A stretch of 64,000 nucleotides of DNA. Source: Cryobacterium glaciale (GTDB lineage Bacteria > Actinomycetota > Actinomycetes > Actinomycetales > Microbacteriaceae). The position numbers and the translations under genes are program-made. The notes under the pieces are model-generated. The model ran no database searches. It was not told where the DNA came from and saw nothing but the letters and a program-made list of their open reading frames with translations. Of the stretch, positions 1-7,616 are shown piece by piece. The stretch is from assembly GCF_004402535.1 (NCBI RefSeq), contig NZ_SOEY01000034.1:1-64000 (forward strand), given 5' to 3'. Every line of letters begins with the position of its first letter. The stretch's first letter is position 1.

Positions 1-581
1 TCGTAGCGCCGCTCGAGGAGTTCCAGCAGCATGCTTCTGGTGCTCTCGTCGGGCTCGTCCAAAAGCCATTCATCGATCACCAACAGGGTGAACGCGGCGT
101 ACTTGTTCAAGAACTTCGTGGTGCCGGCGGGTTTATCGCGGGCCAGCTGCCAGGCCTCTTCAAGCTCTGGCATCCGAATGTAATGCGCTCGCACTCGGTG
201 CAGGCAGGCTGCTTTCGCCAAGGCGCACCCCAGATACGATTTCCCCGACCCGGTGAAGCCCTGAAACACGACGTTCTGCTGCCGGTCGATGAACGAGCAC
301 GTTCCAAGTCCGGCGATCATTGACCGGTCAAGGCCGCGCTCCTCGACGAGGTCCAGACGGCGCAGATCAGCGTTGGGATAGCGCAGGTTCGCCCGACGGA
401 TCAGCCCCTCGACCTTCGTTTGGGTGAAGACGGAATGGGCGTCATCGACGGCCAGCTTGATCTTCTCCTCAAACGCCAAACCCAGCGTCAAGGTATCGTC
501 CTGAGCATCGAAGGCGTCCAACAATGTGGTGACACCCATCTCGCGGAGTTTGCGTTTGGTCTCGATATCGATCCGGCTCAT
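1..581 (-). CDS. istB: IS21 helper ATPase IstB (partial, runs off left edge)
   Basis: This is the AAA+ ATP-binding helper of IS21 transposition, which acts with IstA in target selection. The start ATG at 581-579 overlaps the istA stop in ATGA, the usual translational coupling. The visible 193 codons begin MSRIDIETKRKLREMGVTT and contain a Walker A motif (GFTGSGKS) and a Walker B-like motif (LLVIDEWLLDE). About 55-60 C-terminal residues would be missing compared with a typical 250-residue IstB. No frameshift is seen in the visible part, so the element could be intact outside the window. Confidence 0.85.
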   Translation of the reverse strand, partial: MSRIDIETKRKLREMGVTTLLDAFDAQDDTLTLGLAFEEKIKLAVDDAHSVFTQTKVEGLIRRANLRYPNADLRRLDLVEERGLDRSMIAGLGTCSFIDRQQNVVFQGFTGSGKSYLGCALAKAACLHRVRAHYIRMPELEEAWQLARDKPAGTTKFLNKYAAFTLLVIDEWLLDEPDESTRSMLLELLERRY

Positions 582-2149
582 CGTGCACCGCCCCCGGCGT
601 AGTAGTCGGCGCCGCGAACATAACCGCCAGTTTCGGGTTCCGTGGGTTCGAACTGCGGCATCCTGCGGGTGCTCTTCTTGTCTTGCCCGGTCTCCAGGAT
701 CGGCTGCAGGTGCGCATATCGGGGCGAGCGGACGCGACCGTTCAGGGCGATCTGACACGCTTTTTCCACCCTGTCACTGGAGTATCGGCGGCTCAGCCGC
801 AGCACGGCGAGGGCCGCGTCAAAGCCTTGTTCCTCCACGGGGACAGAGTCGAAGATCCTGTTGACGACGGTCACCATGTGTGGGCCGACCCGGTCAGCCC
901 AGGCCCGAATTCTGACGGTGTCCCATTCCCGATACTTCTCACCCTGAGGCTGGTCGGCATCGTTCGTGCGGTATTCGTTCACAACATGCTCACCGAACAA
1001 GAGGTGGCTGGTGAGACGCTCATGATTCCGGTAAATCTCCAGCACCTGGCTGGTGATGCGCAGGTCGACGCCCTGGCCGATCTGCGCAAAGGGGACGGAG
1101 TAGAAGTTCTTCTCCCAGACCACATGCCCGTTCTTTTGCACCCGACGCCCCATAATCCACCGGCTGATCTCATACGGAGCCGACGGTAACGGCCGCAACA
1201 ACGCTTTCTCCTCGGTCTCAAACACACTGAGGCGGGAGCCGGCGCGTTTCTGAAACGGTTCCCGGTTATAGGCATCCATGCGTCCCCGGATCGCGCCCCG
1301 CAGATCGGGGAGCGTTCCGAAGCTTTGGTGACGTAACCCGGCGATCACCCACGTCGCAACATGGGAGACCGTATTTTCCACGGATGCCTTGTCTTTTGGC
1401 GCCCGAGGTCTGCCCGGCAGCACGGCGGCCGAGTAGTGCGCGGCCATCTGGCGGTAGGCGTCGTTCAACACGATCTCACCCTCGCGAGGGTGCTTGATCA
1501 CCCCGGTCTTCAGATTGTCGGGCACGATCCGGGGAACCGTTCCACCGAACCACTCGAACATCGCGACGTTGGCAAGCAGCCAGGTGTCTTGCCGCATATC
1601 GAGCGCCGGCTCGACGAACGCATACCGGGAAAACGGCAGGCACGCGACGAACAAATACACCCGCGACGTCTCTCCCGAGATCGGGTCGGTGAGCTGCATC
1701 GTCGGACCTGACCAGTCGACCTCAACCGTCCGCCCGGCCTTATGACCCACCCGAGACGCCGCACCCGTAATCAGCGTATGCGCCGCATACGCCTTGCAGA
1801 AACGGTCGTAACCCATCGCCGGCTGCTCTTTCACCGCGCACCCGTCGACGTACTCGCTATGGAGCAGTTTCAGCGTCACCCCGACCTTGGCGAGCTCCTT
1901 ATGCACCGCGTCCCAACCCGGCTGCACGAACACACTCTCGTGCTCGCCCCGCCCCGGGAACAGCAACGAATACACCTCCGCCTCGCTGCGATTCAGGTGA
2001 CCGTCACGGTCGAGGCCGACCTTGTCGGCGGCGTCGAACACTGCCAGCACACTCTTGCGCGACATGCCCTGCGCCACGGCGATCGCGCGCCCCGTCATGC
2101 CCTCAGCGCGGAGTTCGAGCACCCGCTTGGCTTGAATCCTTCGTACCAT
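578..2149 (-). CDS. istA: IS21-family transposase IstA
   Basis: A 523-residue DDE-type transposase. The N-terminus holds a helix-turn-helix (RVLELRAEGMTGRAIAVAQG). The integrase-fold core shows the catalytic acids in VEVDWSGPTMQL (first Asp), VPDNLKTGV (second Asp) and KASVENTVSH (Glu). Length and motif order are normal for the family. The start at 2149 is preceded by a strong AGAAGGAG Shine-Dalgarno that lies inside a long hairpin (2159-2196), so translation is probably restrained. istB follows with an ATGA overlap. The frame is open throughout, and I see no sign of decay. Confidence 0.9.
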   Translation of the reverse strand: MVRRIQAKRVLELRAEGMTGRAIAVAQGMSRKSVLAVFDAADKVGLDRDGHLNRSEAEVYSLLFPGRGEHESVFVQPGWDAVHKELAKVGVTLKLLHSEYVDGCAVKEQPAMGYDRFCKAYAAHTLITGAASRVGHKAGRTVEVDWSGPTMQLTDPISGETSRVYLFVACLPFSRYAFVEPALDMRQDTWLLANVAMFEWFGGTVPRIVPDNLKTGVIKHPREGEIVLNDAYRQMAAHYSAAVLPGRPRAPKDKASVENTVSHVATWVIAGLRHQSFGTLPDLRGAIRGRMDAYNREPFQKRAGSRLSVFETEEKALLRPLPSAPYEISRWIMGRRVQKNGHVVWEKNFYSVPFAQIGQGVDLRITSQVLEIYRNHERLTSHLLFGEHVVNEYRTNDADQPQGEKYREWDTVRIRAWADRVGPHMVTVVNRIFDSVPVEEQGFDAALAVLRLSRRYSSDRVEKACQIALNGRVRSPRYAHLQPILETGQDKKSTRRMPQFEPTEPETGGYVRGADYYAGGGAR

Positions 2150-2158
2150 GATTGATTA

Positions 2159-2196
2159 CTCCTTCTGCCGCGTGCCTCTACACGCGACAGAAGGAG
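2159..2196 (-). promoter_or_regulatory. Hairpin burying the istA ribosome-binding site
   Basis: Two 16-base arms (2159-2174 and 2181-2196) are complementary with one mismatch, around a 6-base loop. In the istA transcript the inner arm contains AGAAGGAG, the Shine-Dalgarno of istA, 7-9 bases before its ATG at 2149. An mRNA read in from outside the element would carry both arms and hide the site. A transcript starting inside the arm would not. Confidence 0.7.
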
Positions 2197-2297
2197 CTAA
2201 ACAGATGGCCCCCAACAGAAATATTCGGCGGCCCCGAAACGCGCTACTGACCGCATCACTCCGTGGCCCCCGAGGTCAATATCGATGGCCCCCAGCA

Positions 2298-2579
2298 GGG
2301 CTAATACTCAATCGCTCGCAGTAGCACTGCGATCGGGTCATGCAGGTGCCGAGCTATCTGATCCGGCAAGCTCTCGACCGCGCGGGACGCACCAGCCGCC
2401 TGCCTGCCCCCGACCGTGCGCGCTTGACAGGAACTCGCGGTGCGCGATGGGGGTGCATGAGTGGGCCAATCCTGCGATGCCGGGTGCCGTATGTCTCGGT
2501 TGCGCTAAAGCGATCTTGGTGTAAAAATGATTACAGATACAAGGTACATGTAAACAATTTGTCACCACGGAGGGACGGC
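2298..2579. other. Intergenic stretch between IS end and abiE operon
   Basis: No coding frame is convincing here. The last 70 bases are AT-rich compared with the surroundings and hold a candidate promoter: TTGGTG at 2516-2521 and TACAAG at 2538-2543 with 16 bp between them. Directly behind is the 8-bp palindrome TACATGTA (2545-2552), which could be part of an AbiEi operator because AbiEi antitoxins are known to bind inverted repeats at their own promoter. The promoter and operator are inferences. Confidence 0.4.
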
Positions 2580-3167
2580 ATGAAACTGCCATCGGAATTA
2601 GATGGGTCGATCTATCGCCGCAGGGATCTTGCCCGAGCAGGTATTGGCTGGCGTTCCGTCGACGCGCTCCTTGATGCGGGCGCGATCATGCGCATCGCCC
2701 CCGGTGCCTACGCCCGCACCGATCTCATCGACGATGACACGGCGGCCTTGGCGTCAATCGTGATTCGCAAGCCGCAGGCAACGATTGCCCTGGCGAGCGC
2801 GCTCGACCGGCACGACCTCACCGACGCGATCCCATCTCGCATCGACATTGCGCTCCCACGAGGCTCCCGCAGTCTAAAGACGCCCACCTCCCGTATTCGC
2901 TGGCATTCATTCGATGCGGCGACCTTCGAGATCGGCCGCGAAACTATCGAACTTATCGATGGCATCCGCATCGGTCTCTACAGTGCGGAACGAACAATCA
3001 TCGACGTCTTCAGAACAGGACACATGACTGGCCCTGAGCACGCGAACGAAGCCCTCAAGCGCTGGTTGCGGCGGCCAGGATCTCAGCCATCGGAGTTGAT
3101 CAGCATGGCGAAGAGCTTCCCGAAGGCACTCCCGGCAATTCGCTCGGCGTTGGAGATTCTGCTGTGA
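2580..3167 (+). CDS. abiEi: AbiEi-family antitoxin of a type IV toxin-antitoxin pair
   Basis: A 195-residue cytosolic protein. The N-terminus (SIYRRRDLARAGIGWRSVD) is a winged-helix DNA-binding segment, and the C-terminal part resembles the AbiEi antitoxin domain. In the characterised AbiE systems this protein represses the operon and counteracts the AbiEii nucleotidyltransferase without needing direct contact. The start at 2580 is chosen because GGAGGG (2569-2574) lies 5 bases upstream; the frame stays open further upstream but without a site. It overlaps the toxin gene by four bases (GTGA). The gene lies in the mobile region near the IS21 end and the tRNA scar, so it was probably acquired horizontally. 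Confidence 0.8.
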   Translation: MKLPSELDGSIYRRRDLARAGIGWRSVDALLDAGAIMRIAPGAYARTDLIDDDTAALASIVIRKPQATIALASALDRHDLTDAIPSRIDIALPRGSRSLKTPTSRIRWHSFDAATFEIGRETIELIDGIRIGLYSAERTIIDVFRTGHMTGPEHANEALKRWLRRPGSQPSELISMAKSFPKALPAIRSALEILL

Positions 3168-4045
3168 TCGCCGGCGTTTCCCCGACCTTCCTGAAGATCC
3201 AGAAGCTGGCACGCGCGCAGGGTCGAAACGTTGATGAACTCGCGCGCCTCTACCTGTTGGAAGGCATGCTCACTCGAATCGCTGCTTCGCCCTATGCCGG
3301 GGATTTTGTTCTCAAAGGTGGCGTCCTGCTCGCGGCATTCGCACTCCGGCGACCCACGAAGGACATTGACCTCGAAGCGACCGGCGTCAGCAATGACGTG
3401 GTCGACGTCAGCATCCACGAGATTGCGGCCATCGACTTGGACGACGGGATCATCTTTGACGCCGATTCCATTCGTGCCGAAACAATCCGAGAGGGAGATG
3501 AGTATCAAGGAATCCGGGTGCGGCTGGAGGGCAGCATCGGTCGATATCACTCCGTCGTCGGGCTCGACGTCAGCTTCGGCGATCCCATCTGGCCTGCACC
3601 ACAGCAGGTCGAGGTGCCGCGAATCCTTGAAGCCGAAGGCGTCAACCCCGTCAAGGTTCTCGGCTACCCCCTGGCAATGGTGATCGCAGAGAAGACAGTC
3701 ACGATGATGCAACGCGGAGAGGCGAACACCCGGTGGCGCGACTTCGCGGACGTCATCGCCATCAGCAGGCACCACATTTTCACCTCGGGCGAGGTGCGTG
3801 CGGCGATGGACGCTGTGGCCGACCACCGCAAAATTGAACTGTCACCGGTCGCGGCAGCGCTCGCGGGCATGCCTGTGGTGGGTCAATCGAAATGGGGGCG
3901 ATGGCACGGCGACCAAGCCAACGCCGACGATCTGCCGGCGTACTTTGCTGAAGTCGTTGCCGAGGTAGCTCATTTCATCGACCCACTCATCCAAGGAATC
4001 GAACCGGAAAGAAACTGGGAGCCGATCACGGGCACCTGGACGTGA
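3164..4045 (+). CDS. abiEii: AbiEii-family nucleotidyltransferase toxin
   Basis: A 293-residue protein of the AbiEii/AbiGii toxin family, which are DNA polymerase beta-like nucleotidyltransferases. Visible motifs are FVLKGGVLLAAFAL (the GG-containing turn) followed by RRPTKDIDLEATG, the Asp-x-Asp metal-binding pair, at about residues 46-73. Characterised relatives modify tRNA or inhibit growth in response to phage. The GTG start overlaps the antitoxin stop, so the pair is co-translated. Length fits the family and the frame is intact. Activity against phage is inferred from the family, not from this sequence. Confidence 0.82.
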   Translation: MIAGVSPTFLKIQKLARAQGRNVDELARLYLLEGMLTRIAASPYAGDFVLKGGVLLAAFALRRPTKDIDLEATGVSNDVVDVSIHEIAAIDLDDGIIFDADSIRAETIREGDEYQGIRVRLEGSIGRYHSVVGLDVSFGDPIWPAPQQVEVPRILEAEGVNPVKVLGYPLAMVIAEKTVTMMQRGEANTRWRDFADVIAISRHHIFTSGEVRAAMDAVADHRKIELSPVAAALAGMPVVGQSKWGRWHGDQANADDLPAYFAEVVAEVAHFIDPLIQGIEPERNWEPITGTWT

Positions 4046-4167
4046 GCGACAGGAAGACATCGCGGAACGGACAAATGGAGCCGCTGAGCGGGTGCCACTT
4101 TGGGTGCCGTAAAACCTCCAAATTATCCGAATCAATCCGTTACAACTCGGGGTAAAAGGTAAGCTAA

Positions 4168-4207
4168 ATCCCCCAACTTCCGCAAAATCACGCGGAACTT
4201 GGGGGAT
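4168..4207. repeat. Long palindrome, 16-bp arms
   Basis: Arms at 4168-4183 (beginning ATCCCCCAACTT) and 4192-4207 (ending AAGTTGGGGGAT-like, one mismatch) flank an 8-base loop. It lies 120 bases after the toxin gene. There is no following T-run, so it is not a standard intrinsic terminator. It may be an att-site arm or a mobile-element end. Confidence 0.6.
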
Positions 4208-4243
4208 GGTGCCACCAAAACAGGCAGCCCGGCTCGCGTCATT

Positions 4244-4274
4244 TGTTCTTGGTTCGAGTCCAGGTACCCCAGCA
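4244..4274 (+). repeat. tRNA-Gln 3'-end fragment, candidate attachment site
   Basis: The stretch contains a full T-arm: stem CTTGG (4248-4252), loop TTCGAGT, stem CCAGG (4260-4264). The acceptor strand TACCCCA (4265-4271) and G discriminator follow. The TACCCCAG acceptor end is characteristic of bacterial tRNA-Gln. The matching 5' half is not properly present: TGGGGGATGG at 4200 resembles it, but D- and anticodon arms do not fold. Such 3' fragments are commonly left by integrases that insert into tRNA genes. Confidence 0.6.
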
Positions 4275-4621
4275 CTAGCAGGCGCAGGATTCCGCGGCGA
4301 AATCACTTATCGCCCACTCTGTCCCGTGGGCCCAAACAGGGCCTGTGACCTGAAACTGCCCAAGAACCCCGTTCTGCTGCCCGGTCCCATAAGGAACCAG
4401 TGCGGCACAGACGGGCTGTTCACGGTCGGGGTTGCGCACGACCCTCGGGCATTCTTGTTGCCCACGCACGTTGGTGCCGTAGCGCCAGATCGCTCTCTGT
4501 ACAGAATTTGCACACATCGATGACGCGCACTCCCGATGTATCGATAATTGGACCTTCAAGCTATCCGCTGGGACGTCGTCCTACATCGTGGAGATAGTCG
4601 GAATTCCGCAACGAGGCGGCG

Positions 4622-4643
4622 ATCCTGCGGTCACTCGCAGGAT
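4622..4643. promoter_or_regulatory. Inverted repeat upstream of flavoenzyme gene
   Basis: ATCCTGCG (4622-4629) and CGCAGGAT (4636-4643) are perfectly complementary around six bases. The position 105 bases before the oxidoreductase start fits a repressor operator. No regulator is encoded next to it, so this is a weak call. Confidence 0.3.
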
Positions 4644-4677
4644 GCAGGCCTGTGGTTACCCTTTGGAGAGAGCATTG

Positions 4678-4761
4678 ATGGATTCCTTCGAGCCGATGTG
4701 CATCGGTGGCAGACAAGGCTTGGCCGCAGTTGGGGAGTGGTGTAGACGTGACCGCAGCTAA
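4678..4761 (+). CDS. Possible 27-residue small protein or leader ahead of the flavoenzyme
   Basis: An ATG at 4678 follows a good GGAGAG site and opens a 27-codon frame (MDSFEPMCIGGRQGLAAVGE then WCRRDRS). It ends at TAA 4759-4761, 14 bases inside the oxidoreductase gene. The arrangement would allow translational coupling. It resembles no known family and may be chance or the stub of a lost gene. Confidence 0.25.
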   Translation: MDSFEPMCIGGRQGLAAVGEWCRRDRS

Positions 4762-5905
4762 TCTGTTCAGCCCCATGAGCATCCGTTCGGTAGAGATCCG
4801 AAATCGGGTGTGGGTGCCGCCAATGTGCCAATATTCATCGTTCAACCGTGACGGAATGCCCACGAACTGGCACTTGGTGCACCTGGGATCCATGGCGGTC
4901 GGTGGCGCCGGTCTCATCATCGTCGAGGCGACCGCCGTTTCCGCCGATGGGAGAATTACCGTTCATGACAGCGGGATCTGGAATGACGAACAGCGAGACG
5001 CGTGGGCCCCCATTGTCGAGTTCATCCACGACCAGGGATCGGTGGCAGGAATTCAGCTGGCGCATGCCGGGCGCAAATCATCGGTTCGCCCTGATTGGAA
5101 TTATGCCGGAGCCGCTGGACCGATGCCTGTTTCCGAAGGCGGTTGGGTGCCAATCGCGCCGTCGAGCATTCCGTTCGATGGCGAGTCATCCACCCCGCGT
5201 GAGATGACGCGCGGCGACATCGACCGCATCATTGTCGACTTCACGACGGCCACCCAACGGGCCGTGCAGGCCGGCTTCCGAGTGCTCGAGATTCATGCCG
5301 CTCACGGCTACCTGATACACGAATTCTTGTCCCCCTTGAGCAATCGTCGCACCGACGAATACGGCGGATCGTTGGAGAACCGTGCCCGACTCCTGTTGCG
5401 AATAGTCGATGTCGTTCGGGCGGAGGCCGGTGAAGAATTGGCCGTGTTCGTGCGCTTTTCCGCGACGGACTGGGTCGAAGGGGGCTGGACTCCGCACGAG
5501 GCCTCTACCGTCGCGCGTTGGTGCGCTGACCGGGGTGTGGATTTGTTCGACATCTCCACCGGGGGCAACGTTACCGGCGTCTCCACCGGGGGCAACGTTA
5601 CCGGCGTCGCGATTCCGGCAGTTCCGAGCTACCAGGTCACCTTCAGCGAACAGGTGAAACGTACGGCTCAGGTTTCGACCGCGGCGGTCGGGTTGATCTT
5701 TGACGCTGAGGTCGCCAATGGAATTATTACGTCCGGGGAAGCGGATGCCGTTCTCCTCGGTCGGGAGCATATGCGGGACCCACATTTCACCCTGCGAGCT
5801 GCGGGTGAACTCGGCATTGAGATTGACTATTGGCCAGAGCAGTATCTTCGAGCGCGCCGGCGCACACCTGCCGTTGGCCTCGCCGCAGGAGAGGTAGCCT
5901 TTTAA
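4748..5905 (+). CDS. Old-yellow-enzyme family NADH:flavin oxidoreductase (YqjM-like)
   Basis: A 385-residue FMN-dependent ene-reductase-type TIM barrel. The N-terminus (LFSPMSIRSVEIRNRVWVPP then MCQYSS) is typical of the thermophilic-like/YqjM subgroup. Other motifs are QLAHAGRK, HAAHGYLIHEFLSPLSNRRT and a C-terminal GREHMRDPHF. GTG 4748 is chosen because it starts at the family boundary; an in-frame GTG at 4706 lacks a site. It reduces activated C=C bonds with NAD(P)H, but the natural substrate cannot be told. Odd feature: a perfect 27-bp in-frame tandem duplication (5554-5607) doubles the nine residues STGGNVTGV in the loop that normally reads SSGGN. Confidence 0.88.
   Translation: MTAANLFSPMSIRSVEIRNRVWVPPMCQYSSFNRDGMPTNWHLVHLGSMAVGGAGLIIVEATAVSADGRITVHDSGIWNDEQRDAWAPIVEFIHDQGSVAGIQLAHAGRKSSVRPDWNYAGAAGPMPVSEGGWVPIAPSSIPFDGESSTPREMTRGDIDRIIVDFTTATQRAVQAGFRVLEIHAAHGYLIHEFLSPLSNRRTDEYGGSLENRARLLLRIVDVVRAEAGEELAVFVRFSATDWVEGGWTPHEASTVARWCADRGVDLFDISTGGNVTGVSTGGNVTGVAIPAVPSYQVTFSEQVKRTAQVSTAAVGLIFDAEVANGIITSGEADAVLLGREHMRDPHFTLRAAGELGIEIDYWPEQYLRARRRTPAVGLAAGEVAF
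5554..5607 (+). repeat. Perfect 27-bp in-frame tandem duplication
   Basis: Two identical 27-base copies (5554-5580 and 5581-5607, each starting CTCCACCGGGGGCAACG) lie head to tail in the oxidoreductase gene. The unit is a multiple of three, so the frame is kept. Confidence 0.95.
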
Positions 5906-6040
5906 GGCTGGAGTGTGCGAGTGACCTGATTTCGGAGCGGACCTCGCTTCGGGGTGATGTCTCGGAATCACCCTGACTTTGACGCCATCGACTCGCTGAT
6001 CAACCGGACTGCGGCCAGAACGTGTCTCCGACGCTGACCT

Positions 6041-6667
6041 TCAGTCTTGTAACGTACGTGCGATTTGCTCGGCGACTGCTGAGGCGTCGGGGAAGGGCTC
6101 GTGGGACAGACCGTCGATCGCGCCTCGCCGGTCGGCCTCGGAATAGTTCTGGTTGAGTTTCGCCTTGCCCTCGACACGGGTGACGGCGACCTCGATGCCG
6201 ACGATGCCGCTGAGCTCGAAGTCGATGTGGTCTGGTGGCGCGTCGGGGACCGCCCAGGGGTGACTTCGTCCAGACTCGTGCACGTCGGTGAGGTCGGTGA
6301 CCGCCGTGCGCAGCCATTCGGGGTCTTCATGGGCTGTGGCGGTTCCGGTGAGATGCACGGCCGTGTAGTCCCACGTCGGCACGACCCGCCCGTCGATGCG
6401 CTTCTGCTCGTACCAGCTTGGGGAGATGTAGGCGTCGGGGCCGGTCACAATGATCAGCGCGGGGCTGTCGGGCGCCAACGCCCTCCACTGCCGATTGGCA
6501 CGCGCCATGTGCATGACGACAGTGTCGTGGCGCCAGACGATCGGCAGGAACGTCGCCTGCGGGATCCCATTCGTGTCGACGGTGACGAACCACCCGGTGC
6601 GCACGCTGGCGACCATGGTTCGGATGTCAGCCTCGTTCTTGATGAGATTATGGCGCGGAATATACAC
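6041..6667 (-). CDS. PaiB-like FMN-binding negative transcriptional regulator
   Basis: A 208-residue split-barrel flavoprotein of the FMN_bind_2/PaiB family. It starts with the family hallmark MYIPRHN, read from a GTG at 6667 behind GAGAAGGAG; the frame extends upstream but the hallmark fixes the start. Conserved segments include SPSWYEQK, VPTWDYTAVHLTG and the C-terminal KLNQN. In Bacillus PaiB represses sporulation and protease genes. Many relatives are only inferred regulators and may be flavin oxidases. It follows the EamA gene by 13 bases and is the last gene of the four-gene reverse-strand operon. Confidence 0.82.
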   Translation of the reverse strand: MYIPRHNLIKNEADIRTMVASVRTGWFVTVDTNGIPQATFLPIVWRHDTVVMHMARANRQWRALAPDSPALIIVTGPDAYISPSWYEQKRIDGRVVPTWDYTAVHLTGTATAHEDPEWLRTAVTDLTDVHESGRSHPWAVPDAPPDHIDFELSGIVGIEVAVTRVEGKAKLNQNYSEADRRGAIDGLSHEPFPDASAVAEQIARTLQD

Positions 6668-6680
6668 AGCGTTCTCCTTC

Positions 6681-7616
6681 TCAGGCCAGCCCGGTCTCGG
6701 TGACCGGGTCATGATGAATGGGGTCGTCACGGTCTCCGCCGCGTTGGGCGGCGGCGCCCGCGAGGACGACGAGCAAGATGCCGATGATTTGCACTATTGA
6801 GGGCATTTGGCCGAGAACGAGCAGACCGATTAACAGGCCAAGAGCCGGCTCGATCGCCATCAGGGTGCCGAAAGCGGATGCCGACATGCGGCGCAGCGCG
6901 AGCATCTCCAGTGCGAACGGCAAAACGGGCAGCAGCAGGGCAAGTCCCGCGGCCGCGGCGATGATGCCGAGGCTGAGGTGACCGACGGCTTGCGGGATTC
7001 CCACGACGGCAGCGGTCACGGCGGCGATGGGGATAGTGATCGACAGCGACTGGATGCCGGTAAAGCGATCACCGGCGCGCTGAGTGAGCAGAATGTAACC
7101 GCCCCAGCAGACGCTTCCCAGCGAGGCGAAACCAATTCCGACAATATCCACGGCGCCATGCCACGGCTCGGTGAGGAGCACGACCCCGAGAAGTGCCAGG
7201 GCGGGCCAGGCGGCGGCCCTCACGGTGCGGCTGCGGACTGCGGCGACGGTGAGCGGGCCGAGGAACTCGATTGCGACCGCGGTACCAAGCGGTATTCGCT
7301 CGATCGCGACGAGAAAAGAGACTGTCATCGTTCCGGTAACGATCCCCAAGCCCAGAAGCACGGGCATATCCGGCAGCCGGATGGACCGCAGCGGTGGGCG
7401 GGCGAGGATCAGGAATATGATTGCGCCCAGGCTGAGTCGGAGCCAGGCCGTCCCCGCGGGCCCAACGTTGTCGATCAGTCCGACCGACAACGCCGAGCCG
7501 AGCTGGACGGAAAACATCGCCGTCACCGCCAGCAGCCACGGTGGAACAGGCAGGGCCCGTGGTGTTAGCGCACTCATGCCCGCGCCGAGACCGCGGCGAT
7601 GATCGGGACCGTTCAC
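6681..7616 (-). CDS. EamA/RhtA-type DMT superfamily exporter
   Basis: A 311-residue inner-membrane protein with about ten hydrophobic segments in two EamA repeats, for example LLAVTAMFSVQLGSALSVGL near the start and IVQIIGILLVVLAGAAAQ at the end. The VAIEFLGPLTVAAVRSR segment is typical of RhtA-like amino-acid/threonine-homoserine exporters. The start GTG at 7616 overlaps the stop of the upstream regulator gene in GTGA; an internal ATG giving MSALTPR is possible. Being cotranscribed with an XRE-cupin regulator suggests that the regulator controls export of a small metabolite. The substrate is unknown. Confidence 0.82.
   Translation of the reverse strand: MNGPDHRRGLGAGMSALTPRALPVPPWLLAVTAMFSVQLGSALSVGLIDNVGPAGTAWLRLSLGAIIFLILARPPLRSIRLPDMPVLLGLGIVTGTMTVSFLVAIERIPLGTAVAIEFLGPLTVAAVRSRTVRAAAWPALALLGVVLLTEPWHGAVDIVGIGFASLGSVCWGGYILLTQRAGDRFTGIQSLSITIPIAAVTAAVVGIPQAVGHLSLGIIAAAAGLALLLPVLPFALEMLALRRMSASAFGTLMAIEPALGLLIGLLVLGQMPSIVQIIGILLVVLAGAAAQRGGDRDDPIHHDPVTETGLA

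Larger units (their letters stand above)
1..2297 (-). mobile_element. IS21-family insertion sequence, istA-side end (partial)
   Basis: The istA and istB reading frames lie in the usual IS21 order on the reverse strand with a 4-base overlap. The istA-side terminus is marked by repeated GGGGGCCA words: GATGGCCCCCA at 2204-2214 and again at 2284-2294, plus TGGCCCCC at 2264-2271 (forward-strand reading). Multiple terminal repeats of this kind are typical of IS21 ends and bind the transposase. I place the tip near 2297, reading TGCTGGGGGCCAT inward, but this is approximate because the other end is outside the window and no target duplication can be compared. Confidence 0.8.
4046..4677. other. Non-coding stretch with island-end features
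   Basis: No supported gene in about 630 bases. It contains a long palindrome (4168-4207), a fragment of a tRNA 3' end (about 4244-4274) and a short dyad (4622-4643) before the flavoenzyme gene. Small frames here have no ribosome-binding sites and no recognisable products. Confidence 0.6.

Noticed and set aside
4200-4274. A complete tRNA gene
   Set aside because: The acceptor and T-arm look right, but D- and anticodon arms do not fold and the 5' end is explained by the palindrome arm. Kept only as a 3' fragment.
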